In this document: positions 16,428-24,485 of the stretch, piece after piece
How the letters are laid out: every line of letters starts with the position of its first letter
Position numbering within the stretch: the stretch's first letter is position 1
Assembly: GCA_036496265.1 (NCBI GenBank)
Contig: DASXLL010000266.1
Coordinates: 1 to 24,485, forward strand
Direction of reading: 5' to 3'
Length of the DNA: 24,485 bases
From: CAYLLN01 sp036496265
Lineage (GTDB): Bacteria > Planctomycetota > Planctomycetia > Pirellulales > Pirellulaceae
Made by a program: the position numbers and the translations under genes
The notes under the pieces: generated by a model
Databases searched by the model: none
What the model was told of the DNA's origin: nothing
Seen by the model: only the letters and a program-made list of their open reading frames with translations

Positions 16428-17393
16428 CTATTGCTCAGTTTTGTCGAACAGAATGCTGATCGATTGGTCGTGGTGGATGCGTTTGATGGCTTCGGCGAGG
16501 AGCGGGGCGACGGAGAGGACTTTGATCTGAGGGATGATTTTTTCCGGCGAGAGCGGAATCGAGTCGGTGACGCCGAGGGTGGTAATCGGTGATTCCTTGA
16601 TCTTTTCGATGGCGCGGCCGCAAAAGACGCCGTGGGTGATGGCGACGTAAATTTCCTTTGCGCCGCATTCCTTCAGCTTGCTGGCAGCGCCAGTGATCGA
16701 GCCGCCGGTGGTGACCATGTCGTCGAACATGATGGCAACCTTGCCTTCGACCGATTCGCCGATGAGATGTTCCTGGCGGGTGTCGTGGGCGTTGTCGCGG
16801 CGCTTATCGACGATGGAGAGGCCGGCGCCGAGCCGCTTGGCGTGGCCGATGGCGCGCTTAATGCTGCCGACATCGGGGCTGACGACGATCCGCTCCTCCG
16901 GCTGATGGCCGAGGGCTTCGACGAAGTCGTTGAGGACCGGCGCGGCGTAGAGATTATCGACCGGGACGTCGAAGAAGCCCTGAATCTGCGGCGAGTGCAA
17001 GTCCATCGTGAGGACGCGATCGGCCCCGGCGCGGGTGATCAGATTGGCCACAAGCTTGGCGGTGATCGGAACGCGGCCTTCGTCTTTGCGGTCCTGGCGG
17101 GCGTAGCCGAAATAAGGAATGACGGTGGTGATGCGTTCGGCCGAGGCCCGTTTGCAGCTGTCGATCATGATCAGCAGCTCAAACAAGTTGTCGTTCACGG
17201 AGGGGCAGGTCGGCTGGATCAAGAAAATATCGCGGCCGCGGATGTCCTCTTCGATCTTGCAGAAATTCTCGCCGTCGGGAAATTTGCCCAGCGTCACTTC
17301 GCCCAGCGGCAAGTGCAGGAAGTTGCAAATCGCCTTGGCGAGCGGGCGATTAGCCTGGCCGCTGAAAATCTTGAGCTCACGCATAGTTGTCAT
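16428..17393 (-). CDS. prs: Ribose-phosphate pyrophosphokinase (PRPP synthetase)
   Basis: Makes PRPP from ribose 5-phosphate and ATP, the precursor of nucleotides, His, Trp and NAD. The 321-residue chain has the class I features: ELKIFSGQAN at the start, YARQDRKDEGRVPITAK (97-113), the divalent-cation site MDLHSPQIQGFFD (130-142), and the PRPP-binding loop FDDMVTTGGS (223-232). Length is normal for the family (about 310-320). Two starts are possible: ATG at 17391-17393 (MTTMREL) or ATG at 17382-17384 (MRELKIF). The second fits homologues better, and the extra MTT comes from an intergenic repeat; neither has a good Shine-Dalgarno. The gene follows a glmU-like gene in the same direction, as in many bacteria (gcaD-prs in Bacillus), so co-transcription is likely. 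Confidence 0.95.
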   Translation of the reverse strand: MTTMRELKIFSGQANRPLAKAICNFLHLPLGEVTLGKFPDGENFCKIEEDIRGRDIFLIQPTCPSVNDNLFELLIMIDSCKRASAERITTVIPYFGYARQDRKDEGRVPITAKLVANLITRAGADRVLTMDLHSPQIQGFFDVPVDNLYAAPVLNDFVEALGHQPEERIVVSPDVGSIKRAIGHAKRLGAGLSIVDKRRDNAHDTRQEHLIGESVEGKVAIMFDDMVTTGGSITGAASKLKECGAKEIYVAITHGVFCGRAIEKIKESPITTLGVTDSIPLSPEKIIPQIKVLSVAPLLAEAIKRIHHDQSISILFDKTEQ

Positions 17394-17459
17394 TGGTCAA
17401 TTGTCATTGGTCATTTGCGAAAACAAGCTACAAATGACAAATGACTACTGACAAGTGAC
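17389..17459. repeat. Imperfect inverted repeat of TGACAAA-type units filling the glmU-like/prs gap
   Basis: Arms 17389-17417 and 17431-17459 match as inverted repeats at 24 of 29 positions around a 13-nt spacer (17418-17430). Each arm is itself built of 7-8 nt units such as GTCATTG, GTCATTT and their variants. The right arm ends on the last base of the upstream gene's stop codon and the left arm overlaps the first codon of prs. The transcript could form a long hairpin over the prs start. Units of this style occur as dispersed intergenic repeats in some genomes. Confidence 0.7.
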
Positions 17460-18205
17460 TAACTATAACCCAAACGCCGCATTTCTGCTTCCACCTGCTT
17501 GAGTTCGTCGGGCGTGTTGATGCTGAGGGCTTCGCAGGGCTGGAGAATCGGCAGGGCTTCGACGAGCTTGCCTTCGCTGCGGAGTAGGCCGGGGCAATCG
17601 GTGAGATAGTATTCGCCCTGCTCGTTGTCGTTTTTGAGCTGGTCGAGAGCGTGGACTAGCTCAGGGCCGGCGAAGACATACGTGCTCATATTCACTTCGG
17701 TGATGAGCTTTTGGCCGGCGGTGGCGTCGCGCTCTTCGACAATCCCGAGAAAATTGCGGTCCACGTCGCGCAGGATGCGGCCCAGCCCCCGGGGATTGGG
17801 CTTGAAAAGCGTGCCGAGGAGGCAGGCGGATTTGTTGACGTTGAAGTGCTCGAGTAGTTTTCGCAGCGAGGAACCTTGCAGAAGCGGTGAATCGCCGGCG
17901 ACGATTGCGACTGGCCCCTTGTGGCCAACGAGCAGCGGCTGAGCCATTTTGGCCGCGTGGCCAGTGCCTTTGCGCTCAGCCTGCACGGCAAACTCGATGC
18001 CCGGCCGGCCGGCGAGAAGTCGTTTCACATCGTCGGCGCGGTGGCCGACAATGACGATCGTGCGTTTGATCCCAGCAGCCGCGAGCGCGTCGAGGACGTA
18101 TTCGATCATCGGCCGGCCCAGGACAGGAATGAGGACCTTGGGAAGGTCGGATTTCATCCGAGTGCCGAGGCCAGCGGCGAGAACGACGGCGAGGGTGTCA
18201 TCCAT
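17459..18205 (-). CDS. Stand-alone GlmU-type uridylyltransferase domain (NTP transferase)
   Basis: 248 residues, matching the N-terminal pyrophosphorylase half of GlmU, which makes UDP-GlcNAc from GlcNAc-1-P and UTP for peptidoglycan and LPS. Visible motifs: LAAGLGTRMKSDLPKVL (9-25, nucleotide-binding loop and catalytic Lys), AERKGTGHA (76-84), GDSPLL (104-109, metal Asp105), GIVEERDAT (154-162), EVN (170-172), QGEYYLTD (196-203) and a late SINTPDEL (228-235) in place of GVNNRLQL. The left-handed beta-helix acetyltransferase half of normal GlmU (total about 455 residues) is absent, and the frame ends cleanly with TAG just before the repeat. So GlcN-1-P acetylation must come from another protein, or the enzyme uses another sugar phosphate. 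Start ATG at 18203-18205 has GGAAG about 11 nt upstream. It lies directly before prs. Confidence 0.85.
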   Translation of the reverse strand: MDDTLAVVLAAGLGTRMKSDLPKVLIPVLGRPMIEYVLDALAAAGIKRTIVIVGHRADDVKRLLAGRPGIEFAVQAERKGTGHAAKMAQPLLVGHKGPVAIVAGDSPLLQGSSLRKLLEHFNVNKSACLLGTLFKPNPRGLGRILRDVDRNFLGIVEERDATAGQKLITEVNMSTYVFAGPELVHALDQLKNDNEQGEYYLTDCPGLLRSEGKLVEALPILQPCEALSINTPDELKQVEAEMRRLGYS

Positions 18206-18239
18206 AGTTGACTATGCTTCCAGCATTAAATTGCCAACG

Positions 18240-18596
18240 TCAACGCAAACGCTCCGCACGCACTGTGCGGGCCACGAAGTCGATCGACAAACGGTAGTCG
18301 CGAAGCAAGCGCGTGCCTATCAGGACTTCGTCAACATCGGCGAATGTCGCCTCCGTCTCGACCATTCTGCCGTCAAACGAGAATTCGACGGCGTAAACGT
18401 CCTCCGACACGGACATGCCGGCGGCCAAAGTCGATTCGGCTTCAAAGATCCAGCGAGGGTTCACGAAGGGGCGCAGAAAACGTGGCAATTCCAGATCGCC
18501 GTTAAACCCGGTATCGATCGTCGCGCGATATGTCTGGCTGGCAATCGCGACTTCGATACATGGCACGCCTTTCCGATCGACTATGCCGACGATCAC
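18240..18596 (-). CDS. Retropepsin-like clan AA aspartic protease
   Basis: 118 residues starting at a GTG (18594-18596) preceded by a GGGAGG ribosome site. The motif ATIDTGFNGDLELP holds the catalytic Asp28 in the D-T-G form of retropepsin-like enzymes, followed later by the hydrophobic-hydrophobic-G motif VLIGTRLLRDYRLSIDF (about 89-105). One D-T-G per chain implies an active homodimer. No signal peptide or membrane segment is visible, so a cytoplasmic location is likely. It resembles the small clan AA proteases of the AF_0612 type; the natural substrate of these is not known to me. The start codon overlaps the stop of the preceding DUF5678-like gene in a GTGA, implying translational coupling. 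The next gene downstream, the GlmU-like one, begins 34 bp later. Confidence 0.8.
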   Translation of the reverse strand: MIVGIVDRKGVPCIEVAIASQTYRATIDTGFNGDLELPRFLRPFVNPRWIFEAESTLAAGMSVSEDVYAVEFSFDGRMVETEATFADVDEVLIGTRLLRDYRLSIDFVARTVRAERLR

Positions 18597-18844
18597 CGCC
18601 GCCCTCCCTTGCGGAGGTAATAGTCGTAGCCGACGCGGACGCAGTAAAAAGGCGCGTCGATTCCATCGGCAAGCATCTTGTCGCGGACTTGGAGGCCCGA
18701 CTCGCCGAACCAGACGCGGCCACTGACAGGATCGATGCCGGCTGCTAACTCCTTATAAGGGCTTACATCGTGATGCTTCTGGTATTCCGCCCAAATTTCT
18801 TTCGCGCGGTCAACATCAAGCGGAGGATGCGTAGAACTAGCCAT
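18593..18844 (-). CDS. DUF5678-like small protein, partner of the aspartic protease
   Basis: 83 residues from the ATG at 18842-18844. The frame continues upstream to a TTG at 18899-18901 but that part (Arg/His-rich) looks non-coding. The C-terminal half, GIDPVSGRVWFGESGLQVRD followed by GIDAPFYCVRVGYDYYLRKGGRR, has the plan of DUF5678 (a strand ending in a turn, a helix, then a strand with F-x-x-V), which is often found beside small aspartic protease genes. The N-terminal part, VDRAKEIWAEYQKHHD, is a likely helix. Its stop overlaps the GTG of the aspartic protease by 4 nt (GTGA), so the two are probably made together, possibly as binding partner or regulator. No ribosome site is obvious. Function is unknown. 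Confidence 0.6.
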   Translation of the reverse strand: MASSTHPPLDVDRAKEIWAEYQKHHDVSPYKELAAGIDPVSGRVWFGESGLQVRDKMLADGIDAPFYCVRVGYDYYLRKGGRR

Positions 18845-18913
18845 TTGTCGTGTATGTTTTCGGTGGTGCCGAGGACAGGGAAGCGCCATTCGCGAGAGCA
18901 ATAATGCGTCTCA

Positions 18914-18950
18914 TACCTTCAGCCTACGCGAGCGGTTCGAGTTGGGTCAA
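18914..18950 (-). promoter_or_regulatory. Weak promoter candidate for the DUF5678/protease pair
   Basis: On the minus strand TTGACC is followed after 18 bp by TAGGCT, about 70 bp before the ATG at 18844. The -35 box is good, the -10 box poor. The alternative is read-through from the ThiE-like gene upstream. Confidence 0.2.
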
Positions 18951-19003
18951 GAACAGTGATAGTCGCGGTATAGCCGCGTCATCTCGTGCTCCAGGTTCGA
19001 TTT

Positions 19004-20152
19004 CTAGTTCTTCTCGCGGAGCGCGGCGAGCAGGACATGGACGGCTTCGGACCGGTCGTCGGCCGCCATGACGGCGCTCGAGACGGCCACGCGTTTGATG
19101 CCGGTGGCGACGACGTCGTGGACATTTTTTAGCGTGATGCCGCCGATCGCAAAGGCGGGCAGCGAGATTTCGGCGGCGACTTCTTGCAGGAATGGTAAGC
19201 CGGGGAATTTTTCGAATTCCTTGGTGGGGGACGCGAACGTGGGGCCGCAGCCGATGTAGTTGGCGCCGTCGAGCACGGCCTGGCGAGCTTGTTCGATGCT
19301 ATGCGTGGAGACGCCGATGAGCATTTGCGGGCCGACAATGAGGCGGGCGTCTTTGACGGTTAGCTCGTCCTGTCCGATGTGCAGGCCGTCGGCACGGGAC
19401 AGGACGGCCAAGTCGGGCCGGTCGTTCATGATGAACAAAACGCCGCGGCCGGCTTCGTCGATGAGCCGACGCAGCAGTTTGGCCCGCGAAAGCAATTTGC
19501 GATCGGCCAGGCGCTTGTCGCGGAGCTGGATTATCGCGACGCCCGAGGCAATCAGGCCGTTGACGCGACGGATAAATGACTTTTCGGACTTCGCGCCGTC
19601 GAGCAAGACTTGCAATTGGGCTGCGAGGAGCCGCTCGTTGCTTTCCTGAGCGGTGAGGCAGGCTTTCGCGAGCGTGTAGGATTGATAGCGGAGTCGTTCG
19701 ACGGCTGCCGCGGCGGCCGGGGCCAGGAGCTTGGCGCATTCGTCGATAACGCGGAGGGCTTGTTGCACTCGTTGCCAGGAGGCGGCGGCGACATGAGCCA
19801 AGGATTGGCGGTCGCCTTCCTGAGGTGTCGAGATTTCAGCGCCGACATCTTGCTGGGCTTCGCGGGCGGCAGCGAGCGTGGGTGTGGAGATCGAGCTCAG
19901 GGCGGAAATGAGATCGTGGCGGATTTCCTTGCAGCGGCGGGACAGGTGCAGATCGTCGAGGGCGAAACGGCAGTAGTCTTCGACGACGCGGAGCCCCTCG
20001 GTGGCCCGGTTGACGTTGGCGTCGAGAATCCGCAGCGCGGCGAGCCGGTCTCCGCTGCCAGCTGAGCCGGCATAACTGGCTTTATCGTCAGGGTTTATGC
20101 CGCGGCGGTTGGACACGATTGGATCTACCGGGAAAGGACGCTCAGTCCCCAC
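19004..20152 (-). CDS. thiE: ThiD2-ThiE fusion: thiamine phosphate synthase with N-terminal ThiD2 domain
   Basis: 382 residues. The C-terminal half (about 178-380) is a TIM-barrel thiamine phosphate synthase, which joins HMP-PP and THZ-P to thiamine phosphate. Motifs: IIQLRDKRL (207-215), FIMNDRPDLA (240-249), DGLHIGQDEL (255-264), GVSTHS (280-285), GCGPTFASPTK (301-311), FAIGGIT (334-340). The N-terminal part (about 39-165) begins RILDANVNRATEGLRVVEDYC and matches the ThiD2 domain, proposed to act as an HMP-P kinase. The ThiE region alone is about 210 residues, so the chain is a true two-domain fusion. The longest frame starts at a GTG (20150-20152); the first 35 residues are poorly conserved-looking and another GTG at 20114-20116 is possible. 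No ribosome site or TPP riboswitch was recognised. Confidence 0.85.
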   Translation of the reverse strand: MGTERPFPVDPIVSNRRGINPDDKASYAGSAGSGDRLAALRILDANVNRATEGLRVVEDYCRFALDDLHLSRRCKEIRHDLISALSSISTPTLAAAREAQQDVGAEISTPQEGDRQSLAHVAAASWQRVQQALRVIDECAKLLAPAAAAAVERLRYQSYTLAKACLTAQESNERLLAAQLQVLLDGAKSEKSFIRRVNGLIASGVAIIQLRDKRLADRKLLSRAKLLRRLIDEAGRGVLFIMNDRPDLAVLSRADGLHIGQDELTVKDARLIVGPQMLIGVSTHSIEQARQAVLDGANYIGCGPTFASPTKEFEKFPGLPFLQEVAAEISLPAFAIGGITLKNVHDVVATGIKRVAVSSAVMAADDRSEAVHVLLAALREKN

Positions 20153-20546
20153 AAAAGTGTGGCACAGTGCTTGCTCTCACACTAATTCCACAACTGCAAA
20201 CATACAATTTGGCAGTTGCCATGCCGCCGGAATGCTTGTTTTCGGGCGAAGGAGCGGTTTTTCGGTCTAAGGTGTTGGCGCAAGCGGACTTTGCTTGCTT
20301 TCCGGTGATCCGCGAAGTAGAATTTTCGACCTTTTTTGTGAACAGAAAGGCGAGTGAGCGGCGTCCAAAAGCGGGCATTGGGTCCGCGGCGACTCTTCCA
20401 CTTGGCGAAGGATAGCCGAGGCGGAACAATACTGCGGAGCTAACTCACGCGCGGCGAATTTTTTCGAGGCGCTGAGGCGGATTGGGAGACGAGCGAACTA
20501 GTGACTGCCGCCAATTGCTGATGGCGGAAACAACAGGAAGAAAAAC
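20153..20546. other. Intergenic region between thiE and clpC (divergent)
   Basis: About 390 bp separating divergently transcribed genes. It holds the candidate clpC promoter and short inverted repeats such as GTGTG/CACAC (about 20157-20182) and CAAGC/GCTTG near 20281-20298. No CIRCE element (TTAGCACTC-N9-GAGTGCTAA) or CtsR-type direct repeat (GGTCAAA) was seen. Confidence 0.5.
20295..20323 (+). promoter_or_regulatory. Candidate sigma70-type promoter of clpC
   Basis: TTGCTT (20295-20300), a 17-bp spacer and TAGAAT (20318-20323). Transcription would begin near 20330, leaving a leader of about 215 nt. The match is good but not perfect, and other starts in the region are possible. Confidence 0.35.
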
Positions 20547-23114
<2,568 letters not shown>

Positions 23115-23164
23115 TCCGCAGTGCAGGCGTTTAGCCTGTCAGTGCCGAAAATGGTTAATCATCA

Positions 23165-23201
23165 AGCCCGCGGCGAGAAATCGCCGGGGGCTTTTCTTTT
23201 T
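23165..23201 (+). terminator. Intrinsic terminator of clpC
   Basis: A 12-bp stem (arms AGCCCGCGGCGA and TCGCCGGGGGCT, one mismatch) closed by a GAAA tetraloop (23165-23192), followed by TTTTCTTTTT. It lies 51 bp past the clpC stop. A shorter stem, CAGGC/GCCTG, precedes it near 23125-23139. The terminator separates clpC from the convergent gene whose stop is at 23282. Confidence 0.9.
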
Positions 23202-23281
23202 GCTGGTCATCCGCTCGGCAGACTTTCTTGACACGCAGTTTTGGCGAATCCGATCTCATCCATTTCGACCAATCGGTGGTT

Positions 23282-24022
23282 TCAACCGCGCAGCCAATCT
23301 TCGAAACGTGTCGGGCCAAGCCGCGGGTGATCGCCGGGCGTGAGGCTTTGATCGTTCACCGCGATGCCGTAATAGAGCGCCTGGGGATCGCTGATTACCG
23401 TCCGTGCGTCCCCCGTTGCCTTTAGGAATTGCCGCACGAGGTCGTCTTGTCGAATCAGTTCGGGTCCGGCCACTTCGAGCGTGCCATTCATGGGCTTAGC
23501 GAGGGCCACATCGGCCACGGCGGCAGCGACGTCGATTGCGGCGATGGGCTGCATCAGTGCCGGTGGTAGCCGAACCGTCTGCCCTTCCGTCGCGAATTGG
23601 GCGATGCCACCCACGAACTCGAAGAACTGTGTCGCCCGCACGATCGTGTACGGAATCGGCGAAGCCTTGATGAGTTTTTCTTGCGCCATCTTCGCCCGGA
23701 AGTAACCACTCGCGAGCAGCCGCTCGGTCCCGACGACCGACAACGCCACATGATGGCCCACGCCCGCGACGGCTTCCGCGGCGAGCAGGTTGCGACCAGA
23801 TGTCTCAAAGAACGCCAGGACTGCGTTGTCCTCCCACGAGGGCGCATTCGCCAAATCGACGACCACACCCGCGCCGGCGAGCGCTGCCGCCAGTCCTTCC
23901 CCCGTGACGGTGTTGACACCCAAGGAGGGCGATGCCGCCACCACCTCGTGGCCGCGCTGCCGAAGGTTCGTCACGACCTTCTTCCCAATGAGTCCGCTTC
24001 CACCGATGACAACAATCTTCAT
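23282..24022 (-). CDS. NmrA-like atypical SDR, NAD(P)-binding protein
   Basis: 246 residues. The start at 24020-24022 is chosen over an upstream ATG at 24088 because a GGAGGGGAG ribosome site lies just before it and the product opens directly into the Rossmann fold MKIVVIGGSGLIGKKVV, with G-x-x-G-x-x-G at 7-13. The following VDLANAPSWED and VALSVVGTERL segments and the Y-F-R-A-K stretch before AQEKLIKASPIPYTIVRATQFFEF are typical of NmrA-like members of the atypical SDR group, used as redox sensors or quinone/sugar-modifying reductases. A C-terminal substrate domain follows (LEVAGPELIRQDDLVRQFL). Substrate cannot be predicted. It converges on clpC and is separated from it by the terminator. 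A weak TTGATT-17-TAGTTT promoter lies upstream. Confidence 0.85.
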   Translation of the reverse strand: MKIVVIGGSGLIGKKVVTNLRQRGHEVVAASPSLGVNTVTGEGLAAALAGAGVVVDLANAPSWEDNAVLAFFETSGRNLLAAEAVAGVGHHVALSVVGTERLLASGYFRAKMAQEKLIKASPIPYTIVRATQFFEFVGGIAQFATEGQTVRLPPALMQPIAAIDVAAAVADVALAKPMNGTLEVAGPELIRQDDLVRQFLKATGDARTVISDPQALYYGIAVNDQSLTPGDHPRLGPTRFEDWLRG

Positions 24023-24180
24023 AGCTCCCCTCCCGCTGTGGCTTCTGGGGCCAAACTGCGGATCAGACCGCAGAACTGCGGCCGGCAATTACCGCAAACT
24101 AGCGATCCGGCTTGCGGAAATCAATGACTTCCCGCGCGCCGCAGTTTGCAGCCTAACTTCACCCGCCCCTCGCGGCTGTT

Positions 24181-24366
24181 TCATGCGCGAGACATTTCGC
24201 TCGCTTTCCAGTTCATCTCTTGCCGGCTCTGTTTATCAATCGCCTCGGCAATCTGAGACGGTAAGAACATCCGCGAGCACGACGGACAGCGGTAGATTGC
24301 GACACCGGCGACCGGACGAACGTTACGCCGACATTGGGCACAATAGACTTGGGGCATGTTCTTCAT
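24181..24366 (-). CDS. Small zinc-ribbon protein
   Basis: 61 residues from the ATG at 24364-24366, with AAGGAG 11-12 nt upstream. Two CxxC knuckles, YCAQCRRN (Cys 9 and 12) and YRCPSCSRMF (Cys 27 and 30), are 14 residues apart, suitable for one structural zinc. The rest, LPSQIAEAIDKQSRQEMNWK, is a helix. Similar tiny zinc ribbons occur as adaptor or nucleic-acid-binding proteins; I do not recognise a specific family. It may be followed by the NmrA-like gene on the same strand, 158 bp away, but the gap has its own hairpin (CTGCGG/CCGCAG, about 24057-24074). Confidence 0.65.
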   Translation of the reverse strand: MKNMPQVYCAQCRRNVRPVAGVAIYRCPSCSRMFLPSQIAEAIDKQSRQEMNWKASEMSRA

Positions 24367-24485
24367 GGCAGCTCGATCTCCTTTTTGGCGGAATTGGTGT
24401 TGTCCGCCTTACTAAGCGCAATTCGCGCTGCGAGTCCGCCAAGTGGGGAGTTTTCATGCGCGGGTGGCTACAATCAGGGGCATGG

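Noticed and set aside
16632..17444. 270-residue plus-strand frame opposite prs
   Set aside because: Antisense to a full-length Prs with all catalytic motifs; the product is compositionally a mirror frame.
20119..20429. Frames on both strands in the thiE-clpC gap
   Set aside because: Products look random, have no ribosome site and overlap the candidate clpC promoter.
24023..24088. Upstream ATG as the start of the NmrA-like gene
   Set aside because: The added 22 residues precede the Rossmann fold and would place the strong GGAGGGGAG site inside the gene.

Overview
The window most likely comes from a member of the Planctomycetota, probably the Pirellulales/Lacipirellula type. Three things point there: a giant secreted multidomain protein whose N-terminus carries the charged LEELEDRRLM-type motif seen on planctomycete surface proteins, a BBP7-like outer-membrane barrel with a short Cys cluster, and a high-GC, sparsely packed layout. 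The assignment is inferred from protein style; there is no rRNA or tRNA gene to anchor it.

Layout. Positions 1-14001 are one uninterrupted minus-strand reading frame of 4,667 codons that starts at 14001 and runs off the left edge, so its C-terminus is missing. It is a mosaic of extracellular modules: tandem beta-sandwich repeats, PPC-like domains, E1-FCCH-like modules, a metalloprotease-like domain that has lost its zinc site, a parallel beta-helix, a choice-of-anchor-L-like segment, propeller-like stretches and late jelly-roll domains. A good sigma70-type promoter lies about 200 nt upstream. Positions 14002-15333 are mostly non-coding, with hairpins, a doubtful small minus-strand gene and a 47-residue membrane peptide gene. 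Positions 15334-16401 (+) encode the BBP7-like porin. From 20152 down to 16428 a minus-strand block encodes, in transcription order, a ThiD2-ThiE fusion (thiamine phosphate synthesis), a DUF5678-like protein, a retropepsin-like aspartic protease, a stand-alone GlmU-type uridylyltransferase domain and ribose-phosphate pyrophosphokinase (Prs). Positions 20547-23114 (+) encode ClpC, followed by a textbook intrinsic terminator. Beyond it, on the minus strand, are an NmrA-like NAD(P)-binding protein and a small zinc-ribbon protein.

How the genes relate. Prs and the GlmU-type enzyme form the conserved glmU-prs pair that feeds nucleotide and cell-envelope precursor synthesis. The gap between them is filled almost exactly by an imperfect 29-bp inverted repeat, which also supplies the start region of prs. 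ThiD2-ThiE, ClpC and Prs are housekeeping genes; the giant protein and the porin are envelope components.

Most unusual points. The giant protein contains a matrixin-type domain in which all three zinc histidines and the catalytic glutamate are replaced, and which appears interrupted by another repeat module. No CRISPR array, insertion sequence, tRNA or rRNA was seen. I worked by hand translation, so family names rest on motif recognition and not on database searches.
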